This document shows, piece after piece, positions 16,445 to 24,793 of a stretch of 58,108 nucleotides of DNA. The stretch lies in contig JAZRKT010000114.1 in assembly GCA_045646465.1 (NCBI GenBank), positions 1-58,108 on the forward strand, read 5' to 3'. Source of the stretch: UMGS1387 sp045646465 (GTDB lineage Bacteria > Bacillota > Clostridia > Oscillospirales > CAG-382). The notes under the pieces are model-generated. The model ran no database searches. It saw only the letters and a list, made by a program, of their open reading frames with translations, and had not been told where the DNA came from. Both the position numbers and the translations under genes were made by a program. Positions within the stretch are counted from its first letter, which is position 1, and each line of letters starts with the position of its first letter.

Positions 16445-16930
16445 TCAGAATTCACAGACGGTTTTTATGCTTGCACAGTCCTTTAGTGTAAGCTCCACCG
16501 TTTCGCCTTCGCAGTCAAGAGAAAGAATATCTGTTACTTCATCAAAGGAAGCAATATTTCCGTCATACGCCTTTTTACCGTCCTTCGCAGCATAAAGCTT
16601 AACAAGGACTCTTTCTCCCACAAAAGCAAGGATGTGTTCGGGAGTTTTAAGCTCTCTTTCAAGTCCCGGCGAAGAAATCTCAAGATAGTAGCTTCCTTCA
16701 ATGGGATCTGCTTCGTCAAGTATAGGCTCTACCGCATCGTTTACCATTTCGCAGTCATCAAGAGAAATTCCCTCGGGCTTATCAATGTAAATAATTAGGT
16801 TGTGGTCGCTGCCCTCTTTTACAAACTCTACGTTCCAGAGCATACATCCGCACTCCTCAACCGTTTCCTTAACAAGGTCATACACACGGGACGCGATGTT
16901 TCCTTTTTTCTTTTCCTGCAAATCAATCAC
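16445..16930 (-). CDS. rimP: Ribosome maturation factor RimP
   Basis: The 161-residue protein is the first gene of the nusA-infB operon. The N-terminal alpha/beta domain (VYDLVKETVEECGCMLWNVEFVKEGSDHNLIIYIDKPEGISLDDCE) is followed by YYLEISSPGLERELKTPEHI, the family hallmark, and an SH3-like C-terminal domain. It is needed for 30S maturation. The start is uncertain: GTG 16930 has only a weak upstream GAAGA, whereas TTG 16921, three codons in, has GAGGTG 6 bp upstream. A 5' leader hairpin precedes it. Confidence 0.93.
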   Translation of the reverse strand: MIDLQEKKKGNIASRVYDLVKETVEECGCMLWNVEFVKEGSDHNLIIYIDKPEGISLDDCEMVNDAVEPILDEADPIEGSYYLEISSPGLERELKTPEHILAFVGERVLVKLYAAKDGKKAYDGNIASFDEVTDILSLDCEGETVELTLKDCASIKTVCEF

Positions 16931-16959
16931 CTCTTCAGAGTTTTTGTCCCAAACAAACT

Positions 16960-16992
16960 TTAAAGAGCGATTCTTTTGGAACCGCCCTTTAA
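16960..16992 (-). promoter_or_regulatory. Leader hairpin of the rimP-nusA-infB operon
   Basis: In the minus-strand transcript, UUAAAGGGCG pairs with CGCUCUUUAA (10 bp with one G-U) around a 13-nt loop, in the 80-nt leader between the promoter and rimP. No U-run follows, so it is not a plain terminator. Position suggests control of, or protection for, the operon mRNA; function unknown. Confidence 0.55.
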
Positions 16993-17016
16993 CCTTTGCT
17001 ATTTTCTTACAATGAT

Positions 17017-17045
17017 ACTATAACACAAGGCATCCAAAAAGTCAA
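17017..17045 (-). promoter_or_regulatory. Sigma-A promoter of the rimP-nusA-ylxRQ-infB-rbfA operon
   Basis: On the minus strand TTGACT (17045-17040), a 17-bp spacer and TATAGT (17022-17017) form a near-consensus promoter; transcription should start near 17010. Confidence 0.85.
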
Positions 17046-17255
17046 GTGTTTTTTTTGAGTTTTCCGACTTTTTTACAATTTAATTAGACTATAATAAGGC
17101 GAAATATGGGTCTTAGCATATCAATTCACATAAACTACTTTTAATTTATATTCACCACTATATTTTAACATAAAAAACCGCCCTGTCAACCGTTAGATTT
17201 TGGGTCTAACTTTTGAGGACGGTTCATCAAAAAGTATCTCTTATTTTAATAAAAA
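17046..17255. other. AT-rich intergenic stretch before the nusA operon promoter
   Basis: Part of a 325-bp gene-free interval (16931-17255). Apart from the promoter, leader hairpin and terminator listed separately, it is AT-rich with no coding potential, tRNA-like fold or recognisable riboswitch. Confidence 0.6.
17172..17224 (-). terminator. Intrinsic terminator of the HD/HAD operon
   Basis: On the minus strand, 31 bp after the HAD gene, AACCGTCCT...GTTAGA pairs with TCTAAC...AGGGCGGTT (an imperfect long stem with the inner perfect GTTAGA/TCTAAC arm) and ends in TTTTTT (17177-17172). Confidence 0.8.
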
Positions 17256-18059
17256 TTATTTGTACTTAACGGCATTGCCCTTAACAAGCTCGCCGACGTT
17301 ATCGTATATATACTTAGGTCTGTAAGGAAAGGTTCTTAAGTCTTCAAGCCTTGTAACACCCGAAAGCACAAGAGCCGTATCAATTTCAGACTCTATACCT
17401 GCGACAATATCCGTATCCATTCTGTCACCGATAATAACTGCATCCTCGGGTTCAACATCGAGAAGTTTGATACCCGACTTCATCATCAATGGATTGGGCT
17501 TTCCCACATAGTAAGGAACACAGCCTGTTGAAAGCTCTATAGGAGCAACAAGTGCCTTTGTTGCAGGAACGATTCCGTGCTCGGAAGGGCCTGTCATATC
17601 GGGGTTTGTTCCGATAAGCTTTGCTCCGTTATTTACCATCTTTACGGCTCTTATAATATTATCGTAATTGTAGTTTCTTGTTTCACCTATAACAACATAG
17701 TCTGGGTTAACGTCATTCATTGAAATACCCTTATCGTAAAGAGCGTTAATAAGACCTGGCTCACCGATTACATATGCAGAGCATCCGGGCTTTTGACTTG
17801 CAAGAAAATCAGCCGTTGCAAGAGCCGAAGTATAAAAATGGGACGGGTCAACATCAAGTCCCATTCTCTTAAGCTTCTGTGCAAGCTCTATGGGTGAGCG
17901 TTCAGATGAGTTTGTGAAAAAGAGAAAGTGCTTATCGTTATCTTTAAGCCACTGTATAAACTCAGGAACACCGTCAAGGATTTTGTTACCGTGATAGATA
18001 ACTCCGTCCATATCACTTATAAAACCTTTTTTTGAATTGATATCAAGTACTTTTCCCAT
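17256..18059 (-). CDS. HAD-IIA family sugar-phosphatase/hydrolase (NagD-like)
   Basis: The 267-residue protein begins MGKVLDINSKKGFISDMDGVIYHG. ATG 18059 is preceded by AAGGGG at 7 bp; an earlier in-frame start has no comparable SD. HAD motif I is DMDGVIYHGN (near residue 18), motif II FFTNSSERSP, then the large IIA cap, and motif III/IV VIIGDRMDTDIVAGIESEIDTALVLSG. NagD-type enzymes are Mg2+-dependent phosphatases of nucleotide or sugar monophosphates; the substrate here is not deducible. It is paired with the HD-domain gene (4 bp apart). Confidence 0.92.
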   Translation of the reverse strand: MGKVLDINSKKGFISDMDGVIYHGNKILDGVPEFIQWLKDNDKHFLFFTNSSERSPIELAQKLKRMGLDVDPSHFYTSALATADFLASQKPGCSAYVIGEPGLINALYDKGISMNDVNPDYVVIGETRNYNYDNIIRAVKMVNNGAKLIGTNPDMTGPSEHGIVPATKALVAPIELSTGCVPYYVGKPNPLMMKSGIKLLDVEPEDAVIIGDRMDTDIVAGIESEIDTALVLSGVTRLEDLRTFPYRPKYIYDNVGELVKGNAVKYK

Positions 18060-18063
18060 TTTC

Positions 18064-18660
18064 TTACCCCTTATTTTCAATTAAGTATGTTGCTTCTATA
18101 TCTGCAATATGAAGCTTTACTGCAAGAGGATACTTTTCAAAAGCACCGTTAATTGCAAAGCTTCCTCCTCTCGCCGCATCGTCAAAGCCTCCCATATGCC
18201 ATCTTATGGCAATAGCCTCCTCAACCTTAAGGCGCATAAAGCGCTCTATTAGGAAAACCGACTTTTCGCCGTGTCCGAATGGGAACTTATCTTCGATTAT
18301 ATAGTAGTTTACTTTCTCCCACTGTCCCGTTGCTTCATTCTTTACGTTTCTCTGGCTGACCTTATAAAACTCAGCCTTACACAAATCGTGCAAAAGTGCT
18401 GCAATTGCCATTGATTCATCAGGTCTACCGTCATTATAGCGGTCAATCATTGCGTTATACACATTAAGAGAGTGCTCGGCAAGTCCGCCTTCAAAAGCAT
18501 TATGAAATTTAGAGCTTGCAGGTGCTGTGAAAAAGTCGGTCTTTTCAATCCAGGCTAAAAGCTCCTCACTTCCCTGTCTTGTTATTGCATCCTTATACGC
18601 CTTGACAAATTTGTCCTTAACAGAATCAAATTTAAGCGCTCTGAGCTGTTCTTCGTTCAT
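18064..18660 (-). CDS. HD-domain phosphohydrolase
   Basis: The 198-residue protein starts at ATG 18660 behind GGAG. HD-superfamily residues are in FHNAFEGGLAEHSLNVYNAM (His), ALLHDLCKAEFY (His-Asp) and a later AIRWHMGG, giving the usual H...HD...H/D metal site. It is a predicted metal-dependent phosphohydrolase of a nucleotide or related phosphate; the substrate is unknown. It is first gene of a two-gene operon with a HAD phosphatase, suggesting successive dephosphorylation steps, which is inference. Confidence 0.88.
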   Translation of the reverse strand: MNEEQLRALKFDSVKDKFVKAYKDAITRQGSEELLAWIEKTDFFTAPASSKFHNAFEGGLAEHSLNVYNAMIDRYNDGRPDESMAIAALLHDLCKAEFYKVSQRNVKNEATGQWEKVNYYIIEDKFPFGHGEKSVFLIERFMRLKVEEAIAIRWHMGGFDDAARGGSFAINGAFEKYPLAVKLHIADIEATYLIENKG

Positions 18661-18787
18661 TGTTTTCTCCTTATCTAAAAGTTATAGCCGTTGATAATCA
18701 GACATTCAATATAACGCTGTGTAGTTAGCTTAAGATTTCTGCTAAGTTTATGCAACATAATTATCCCAACCAAACTACTACTCATGT

Positions 18788-18816
18788 ATTATAACACAAA
18801 CAAAACAGCATTTCAA
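18788..18816 (-). promoter_or_regulatory. Sigma-A promoter of the HD/HAD operon
   Basis: On the minus strand TTGAAA (18816-18811), 17 bp, TATAAT (18793-18788). Start expected near 18781. Confidence 0.82.
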
Positions 18817-18929
18817 GATTTTAATCATATTTTTTCCGAAATAATACAACCGATAAATATTTAATAATTATTACGCAGATGTTTACCGATAATCAACACT
18901 TTATATCAATTAATATTGAAAATGTTATG

Positions 18930-18935
18930 TATAAT
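18930..18935 (+). promoter_or_regulatory. Candidate -10 element before the DUF1385 gene
   Basis: A perfect TATAAT lies 33 bp before the start codon, but no good -35 is found at 16-18 bp. Confidence 0.35.
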
Positions 18936-18968
18936 TATAAAAAATAAAAAAAACAGGATGATTTATAT

Positions 18969-19967
18969 ATGAGTGAAAAAAAGCAAAACAGCTCCTGCAG
19001 ACTAGGAACAGTCGGTGGGCAGGCAGTCCTTGAAGGCGTTATGATGAAGTCGGGCGACAATGTTGCTCTTTCCGTCAGAGGTATGGACGGCAACATTACT
19101 ACCGAAACAAGCACCTTTATATCAAAAAGAAAAAAATACAAAATTCTAGATTTACCCATTATTCGCGGTGTTGTAAATTTTGCTGAATCTATGATTCTCA
19201 GTATGAAAATTCTTAATCGCTCTGCGGATTTACTGGGCATCGAAGAAGAAGAATCAAAGTTCGAAAAATGGCTTTCCCGAGTTTTGGGCAAAAGCGCAGC
19301 GGCAATTGCTTCAGTAATCGGAACGGTACTTGGACTTGCCCTTTCAATATTTTTATTTATGTATCTTCCTTCGGTTATTTCAGACCTGACTGACAGATTT
19401 TACGATGCTCAGTTATTCAAAAGTGCCGTTGAAGGTGTTACAAAAATACTCATCTTTATACTTTATATCGTTCTTGTGGGACTTATTCCTGATATGAAAA
19501 GAGTTTTCCAGTATCACGGTGCCGAGCACAAATCCATTTTCTGTCACGAATCAGGCGACGAGCTTACACCCGAAAACGTAAAGAAGCACTCTCGCTTTCA
19601 TCCACGCTGCGGAACAAGCTTCCTTTTTGTTATGATGTTTCTCAGCATTTTCATTTCTGTTATTTACATTGACCTTCCCCGACTTCCGAGAGTATGCATA
19701 AAGCTTCTTATTCTTCCTCTTATTGTTGGAATCGGTTATGAGTTCATTAAGTTTGCCGGAACACACAACAACATTTTTGTACGTATGCTTTCAGCCCCCG
19801 GCCTTTGGGTACAGAGACTTACCACCAAAGAGCCTGACCTTAAGCAGATTGAGGTTGCAATTGCATCCTTAAAGGCATCACTTCCCGACATATATCCTCA
19901 GGAAAATGCCAAAGAGGAATCAGCACAAAGTGAACGCAATACAGAAAACGAAGCGAAGGAACAGTAG
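18969..19967 (+). CDS. DUF1385 family membrane protein
   Basis: This 332-residue protein starts at ATG 18969 after AGGATG. Family features include TVGGQAVLEGVMMKSGDNVA at the N-terminus, several hydrophobic helices, and the conserved HGAEHKSIFCHESGDELT...HSRFHPRCGTSF segment, rich in His and Cys and possibly metal-binding. The last 35 residues are charged. The biochemical function of DUF1385 is unknown to me. Its gene commonly precedes prmC and prfA in Clostridia; here prmC follows after 11 bp, but prfA does not. Confidence 0.9.
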   Translation: MSEKKQNSSCRLGTVGGQAVLEGVMMKSGDNVALSVRGMDGNITTETSTFISKRKKYKILDLPIIRGVVNFAESMILSMKILNRSADLLGIEEEESKFEKWLSRVLGKSAAAIASVIGTVLGLALSIFLFMYLPSVISDLTDRFYDAQLFKSAVEGVTKILIFILYIVLVGLIPDMKRVFQYHGAEHKSIFCHESGDELTPENVKKHSRFHPRCGTSFLFVMMFLSIFISVIYIDLPRLPRVCIKLLILPLIVGIGYEFIKFAGTHNNIFVRMLSAPGLWVQRLTTKEPDLKQIEVAIASLKASLPDIYPQENAKEESAQSERNTENEAKEQ

Positions 19968-19978
19968 GCAAAATAAAG

Positions 19979-20812
19979 ATGACTTATAACGAATTTAAAG
20001 CCTTATATTTACCAAGGCTTGAAGAAATATGCACAAATCCCCTGTTTGAGCTTGAATCTCTTATGATGGCTGCAACGGGAATGAAAAAACACGAGCTAAT
20101 ACTTAAAAGAAGCGACATTATCCCCGACCGGTTTACCGACACGCTTATTCAGTTTGTAGACAGAAGAGTAGGCCGTGAGCCTTTACAGTATATTTTAGGC
20201 GAGTGGGAGTTTTTCGGACTTAGAATGTTTTGTGGAAGCGGATGTCTTATACCAAGGCCCGAAACGGAAATGCTTGCGGATATCGCCATAAAGAACATCC
20301 CAAGAAACGGAAAGCTTCTTGATTTATGCACAGGCAGCGGATGTATTCCAATAGCAATACTCAACAACCGTCCAGATGTTACGGCAGTTGCCGTGGACAT
20401 CTCAGAAAGGGCTCTTGAATACGCAAGAAAGAATGCCTCATATCACAACATTTCTTCCGATAGACTGAAATTTATACAGGCAGACATTTATGACTATGTG
20501 CCGGGTGATTTCTTTGACTTTATAGTTTCAAATCCTCCCTACATCAAGTCAGCAGATATCGAAGGTCTGCAGCCTGAGGTTTTACACGAGCCTGTTATTG
20601 CCCTTGACGGCGGTCACGATGGTCTTGAATTTTACAAGCTTATTGCAAAATACTACGCCAAGAAGTATCTCAACGACGGCGGTGTATGTGCGGTTGAAGT
20701 GGGTTTTGATATTGCTGACGAGGTTGCCGCAATTTTTCGTTCACAGAAATTTGATTCATCCATTCTCCGCGACAACTTTGAGGTTGACAGAGTGTGTATT
20801 TCAAAAAAGTAA
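19979..20812 (+). CDS. prmC: Release factor glutamine methyltransferase
   Basis: The 277-residue protein has the N-terminal helical PrmC domain and REPLQYILGEWEFFGL, then the SAM-binding Rossmann domain (LLDLCTGSGCIPIAI) and the NPPY motif in IVSNPPYIKS that binds the target glutamine. It methylates the GGQ glutamine of RF1 and RF2, raising termination efficiency. It is co-transcribed with the DUF1385 gene and ends at a strong terminator. Confidence 0.95.
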   Translation: MTYNEFKALYLPRLEEICTNPLFELESLMMAATGMKKHELILKRSDIIPDRFTDTLIQFVDRRVGREPLQYILGEWEFFGLRMFCGSGCLIPRPETEMLADIAIKNIPRNGKLLDLCTGSGCIPIAILNNRPDVTAVAVDISERALEYARKNASYHNISSDRLKFIQADIYDYVPGDFFDFIVSNPPYIKSADIEGLQPEVLHEPVIALDGGHDGLEFYKLIAKYYAKKYLNDGGVCAVEVGFDIADEVAAIFRSQKFDSSILRDNFEVDRVCISKK

Positions 20813-20820
20813 ACATCATT

Positions 20821-20862
20821 ACAGGGTTGCAATCACATTTGGACTGCAACCCTGTGTTTTTT
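20821..20862 (+). terminator. Intrinsic terminator of prmC
   Basis: ACAGGGTTGCA pairs perfectly with TGCAACCCTGT (11 bp, 13-nt loop), then G and TTTTTT. The T-run overlaps the last bases of the convergent DUF3810 gene. Confidence 0.9.
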
Positions 20863-21964
20863 ATTTCATTTTTTCAATATATGCGTGATACAGCTCAATA
20901 ACAAGCCCGTAGCTTTTGACACCTTCATCATTGCCCATCGCTTTTATATAGGTATCATTTACAGTATTTGCCGCTTTTGAAGCTGCAGAGCCCGAATACT
21001 TTTTAAAGAATTTAAAATATGCATACATTTCACCGATAATTCGGCTGTCAGTCTCCCCTACAAGCTGATTATAAAGCTTGACATCATTTTCTAGCGTCTC
21101 ATCGAGATAATAGTCATACATATTCATCATAGCGCTGTATTTTAGGTAATTGTCACCGCTCGCCATACATGCAAGAAACGCCATAAAATTTGCCTCGTCC
21201 TCACTTGCAACACCGCGCTGATGAGCTTTTTCGTGGGCAATTGTAAATGCCACAACATAATCGGGATAATTTGTATTGACATTCGCCTCTCCCGTAAACG
21301 GCATATACATTCCCGAAATGTGAGTATAGGTCATAAGCGATGACAGCATTACGGGCTTTGACTTACCTACCATTTTTGATTTGAACACCGAGCTATCTGA
21401 CAAAGCATCATAGCCTTTATCAACAAGCTTTCCGGTTTCAAAAAAGCTGTGTGGATTTACCGAAGCACCGCCTTTATCAAAATCAACATTATCTGCAAAT
21501 CCGCATAGAACACCGTGAGTGTACAAGGCATCTTTGTAAAGCTCATCCCTATTAAGGATTGTTCTGTTAAGGTCAAGACGTACTTCGAGAGGCTTTGTAA
21601 AATAGCATACTCCGAAAACATTTACGAAAACCGAGAATGCAACAAACAGTACCCCCAAAATGCTCAAAAGAACTTTTTTAATACTAAAACGCTTTTTCAC
21701 AATAGCTCTTACAGCAACCACCAGAGCAAATATTATCGCAAACGGCAACAGCAACAAGCACACTTCGGCAACAGAAAAAGGCAAAAATCCTGTTGCTGCT
21801 GACAGCAAGTAACGCAAAAATACAGATACAGTATCGCTGTACATCTGAGCAAAAGAACTGTTATATACACACAATGCAAGAACAGCCGAAGACAGCAAAA
21901 ATGCCGCTGCGGCTGCTTTAAAAAACATATTGACAGACTTTATATTATTTTTATTTTGTTCCAT
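20861..21964 (-). CDS. DUF3810 family predicted membrane metallopeptidase
   Basis: The 367-residue protein starts at ATG 21964, overlapping the PBP2 stop by one base (TGATG). Three N-terminal membrane segments (about 15-35, 55-80, 95-120) precede a soluble domain. That domain has a zincin-like motif HEKAHQRG (HExxH) followed by EDEANFMAF, supplying a probable third Glu ligand. This is the DUF3810 pattern: a membrane-bound gluzincin-like peptidase of unknown substrate. Tight coupling to a penicillin-binding protein suggests a role at the cell envelope, but this is inference from context only. Confidence 0.85.
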   Translation of the reverse strand: MEQNKNNIKSVNMFFKAAAAAFLLSSAVLALCVYNSSFAQMYSDTVSVFLRYLLSAATGFLPFSVAEVCLLLLPFAIIFALVVAVRAIVKKRFSIKKVLLSILGVLFVAFSVFVNVFGVCYFTKPLEVRLDLNRTILNRDELYKDALYTHGVLCGFADNVDFDKGGASVNPHSFFETGKLVDKGYDALSDSSVFKSKMVGKSKPVMLSSLMTYTHISGMYMPFTGEANVNTNYPDYVVAFTIAHEKAHQRGVASEDEANFMAFLACMASGDNYLKYSAMMNMYDYYLDETLENDVKLYNQLVGETDSRIIGEMYAYFKFFKKYSGSAASKAANTVNDTYIKAMGNDEGVKSYGLVIELYHAYIEKMK

Positions 21965-24078
21965 CAATCCCGAATATTACCTCCATTTTCGGCTGATAAA
22001 CCGGTATTTTCATCAAGGGAACTGAAATAGTGGTCAAACACAGCCTTTGCTACCTCTGTCGCCCTGCTGCTCTTATCGCCGTTTTCTACAACAACTGACA
22101 CAACAATTTCAGGCTTATCATAAGGAGCAAATCCCACAAACAAGGCCGTATCGCTTCCCTTTCCCATCTGTGCCGTACCTGTTTTACCGCCCACCTCATA
22201 TTCATAATCATCAAAAACAGTTCTTGCCGTACCGTCAACAACAACCGATTTCATTGCGCTTTTAAGAACGTCAATATGCGCATATGGTATATCTATTTTG
22301 TCAAGCACCGTAGGCACATTATCGTATATCACTTCACCAGTATAGTAGTCAACAACGCTGTCAAGAAGTGTTGCCTTATATCTTATACCTCCGTTTACAA
22401 CGGTACTCATATATGCGCAAAGCTGAAGGGGTGTAAATGCATTATCCGACTGTCCGATAGCTGCCTGCAGAGTATCACCGGGATTCCACAGAAGTCCTAT
22501 TTTATCACGGTATTCGGGGCCTGCAAGAATTCCTGTATATTCGGGAACTTCAATTCCAGTTTTTGTGCCAAGACCAAGCTTTGAAGCATACTCGGTAAGC
22601 GTATCAATTCCCATTCTGTCGCCAAGCTCATAGAAGAAATAGTTACAGGAGTTTTCAATTGCCCCCCTAACATCAACAAAGCCGTGTGTTCCGCCTGTAT
22701 TATCATATATCCAGCAATGAGGCTCATAGTCGGGGTATTTAACATAAACACCCGCGTCATAGATAAGGGTATTCTCATTGATAGTACCCGAGCAGAGACC
22801 TGCTATTGACGAGGCAATCTTATAGGTTGAGCCGGGCGGATACATACCCTGAGTCGCTCTGTTAAGCAAAGGAGAGGATTCGTCAGATGCAAGTTTATTG
22901 AAATCCTTTGAAAAAGTATTAAGGTTATAATAGGGATAGCTTGCGCTGACAAGCACTTTTCCTGTATTTGCATCCATAACCACAACGCTTCCCGCATCAC
23001 AGTCTTCGCCGTTATTGGGTATTATATCAGCCATTCCAAGAGAACGGGCATAAAGAATCTGCTGTTCAAGTGCCTTTTCAGCAGCGCTTTGCATATCAGC
23101 ATCTATTGTAAGATTTACGGCATATCCGTTTTGCGTTTCTTTTATTATTTCCTCGCCGACTATATTATTATTCTCATCAAGCTCAATTTGCTTATATCCG
23201 TCAAAGCCGTGTAGATAGTCTTCAAATGCTTTCTCCGCACCGTCTTTGCCGATTATTGAGTCATAATCATAGCCTTTATTTACAACAAAGGTTTCGGTCT
23301 CCTCAGCAGATATTTTACCTGTTGTACCGAGAATATGACAGGCAAGGCTGTCGTAGTTATAGTGGCGGGAATCCGTTTCAGTTATTTCAATACCGTGCAT
23401 TGTATGAAGGCTTTCGGCAAATAGAACCCTTGTCGCTTCATCAATATCGTTTAGGACGGTATAGGTATGAAGAAACTCAAAATCGTTTGTTTCCATATCA
23501 TATCTCAATCCTACAAGCTTACGGTATATACTGTCATCACGGTTTTCTTCGGAAATCCTGTATTTTTTACAGAGGAGATTATACAGGCTGTCTTCTTTTC
23601 CAAAAACCTCTGATTCTTTATACTGGTTATTTGAAATAAATTTCTTAAGCTTCTTTTCCTTGTCGGAATCGAAAATATATTCATTATCAAGCACATAAGG
23701 ATAAACCGACGACACAGGAAGCTTATCTATCAGCTGAACGTTATGGCGCATACAGAATTTTATAAATTCAAGCAATGTGGTATTATAGTCACTATTATCG
23801 AGAGTTGCCTTGTTGATTGTTATATTATACTGCTTTTTATTTGAAACAAGCAGGTTTCCTTTTCTGTCAAATATCTGTCCCCTGCTCATTTCAAGTCTTT
23901 GCTGACGATAGGTTTTAGGTACCGCCATTGATGAATAGTAATCCTTTTCAATAACCTGCAGCTGAAAAAGGCGTACAAAAAACAGAAGGACAACTACTCC
24001 AAAAAGCACAGCTATAGCCGTTATTCTCAGCATATCTATACTTTTATTAAGTGATCTTTTATCCTTCTGCTTAAACAT
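21964..24078 (-). CDS. mrdA: Penicillin-binding protein 2 (class B transpeptidase)
   Basis: The 704-residue protein has an N-terminal membrane anchor (ITAIAVLFGVVVLLFFVRLFQ) and an enlarged PBP dimerisation domain. The transpeptidase domain has the active-site motif STYK in GMYPPGSTYKIASS, SCN in ENSCNYFF and KTGTAQ near the C-terminus. It is a monofunctional D,D-transpeptidase cross-linking peptidoglycan outside the membrane, of the elongation (PBP2) type. It is downstream of mtnN by 19 bp and coupled to the DUF3810 gene. rodA and mreBCD are not in the window. Septal (FtsI) function cannot be excluded. Confidence 0.9.
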   Translation of the reverse strand: MFKQKDKRSLNKSIDMLRITAIAVLFGVVVLLFFVRLFQLQVIEKDYYSSMAVPKTYRQQRLEMSRGQIFDRKGNLLVSNKKQYNITINKATLDNSDYNTTLLEFIKFCMRHNVQLIDKLPVSSVYPYVLDNEYIFDSDKEKKLKKFISNNQYKESEVFGKEDSLYNLLCKKYRISEENRDDSIYRKLVGLRYDMETNDFEFLHTYTVLNDIDEATRVLFAESLHTMHGIEITETDSRHYNYDSLACHILGTTGKISAEETETFVVNKGYDYDSIIGKDGAEKAFEDYLHGFDGYKQIELDENNNIVGEEIIKETQNGYAVNLTIDADMQSAAEKALEQQILYARSLGMADIIPNNGEDCDAGSVVVMDANTGKVLVSASYPYYNLNTFSKDFNKLASDESSPLLNRATQGMYPPGSTYKIASSIAGLCSGTINENTLIYDAGVYVKYPDYEPHCWIYDNTGGTHGFVDVRGAIENSCNYFFYELGDRMGIDTLTEYASKLGLGTKTGIEVPEYTGILAGPEYRDKIGLLWNPGDTLQAAIGQSDNAFTPLQLCAYMSTVVNGGIRYKATLLDSVVDYYTGEVIYDNVPTVLDKIDIPYAHIDVLKSAMKSVVVDGTARTVFDDYEYEVGGKTGTAQMGKGSDTALFVGFAPYDKPEIVVSVVVENGDKSSRATEVAKAVFDHYFSSLDENTGLSAENGGNIRD

Positions 24079-24097
24079 AATAAATTCTCCGCTTCAA

Positions 24098-24781
24098 TTA
24101 AAGGTTTGCTATCATATTCTTTGCCGTAAAGCAAGCACGCTTTGCCGCAATTGCCGCCATTTCGTTAAATGACATATCGGCGTGCTCATCGGCATTATCG
24201 CTCATTGCACGGATAACTACAAAGGGTACATTATTAAGTACGCAAACGTGGGCAACTGCCGCGCCCTCCATTTCTGTACAAAGCGCGCCGTAATCTTCTC
24301 TAAGACGTTTTACCGTTTCGCTGTCTTCCACGAATTGGTCACCTGTTACAATCATACCGATGCCGTAGTTAAAGTCTTTATCCTGCTTGCCAAGCTCCTT
24401 ACAAGCGATTTCACAAAGCTGCATAAGCTTTTTATCAGCCTTGAACACCGACGTATAGGGGCTGTACTTATCAAGACAGTCAATGGGATAAAAATCGTGG
24501 TATGTAAGAGTATCCGAAATTACAACGTCACACACGCCAAGTTCACGTGTAACACAGCCTGCGACGCCGGAATTTATCACGCAGTCAACGCCAAAAAGGT
24601 CGATAAGTCGCTGGGTATTTGCCGCCGCATTTACTTTACCGACGCCAACCAAGCTAATATAAACCTCGTGACTGCAGTATTCACCTTTAAAAACACCCTT
24701 TATATTTGTTTCACTTGCTCTGAAATCACGACAAAACTCCTCGATTTCGCAGTCAAGCGCACCGATTATTCCTATTTTCAT
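24098..24781 (-). CDS. mtnN: 5'-methylthioadenosine/S-adenosylhomocysteine nucleosidase
   Basis: The 227-residue protein begins MKIGIIGALDCEIEEF. Motifs of the Pfs family are VNSGVAGCV, IVTGDQFVED, TEMEGAAVAHVC (ribose-binding Met-Glu) and VIRAMSDNAD (catalytic Asp). It hydrolyses MTA and SAH to adenine plus methylthioribose or S-ribosylhomocysteine, removing SAM by-products and feeding the AI-2/methyl cycle. It is 12 bp after rpoD, probably co-transcribed. Confidence 0.95.
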   Translation of the reverse strand: MKIGIIGALDCEIEEFCRDFRASETNIKGVFKGEYCSHEVYISLVGVGKVNAAANTQRLIDLFGVDCVINSGVAGCVTRELGVCDVVISDTLTYHDFYPIDCLDKYSPYTSVFKADKKLMQLCEIACKELGKQDKDFNYGIGMIVTGDQFVEDSETVKRLREDYGALCTEMEGAAVAHVCVLNNVPFVVIRAMSDNADEHADMSFNEMAAIAAKRACFTAKNMIANL

Positions 24782-24793
24782 ATTTTTTCACCA

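Larger units (their letters stand above)
18661..18968. other. Intergenic region between divergent HD-domain and DUF1385 genes
   Basis: The 308-bp AT-rich interval holds the promoter of the minus-strand operon and a weak plus-strand -10 (both listed). The transcript toward the HD gene would carry a leader of about 120 nt with no fold I recognise. No tRNA or small gene is visible. Confidence 0.6.
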
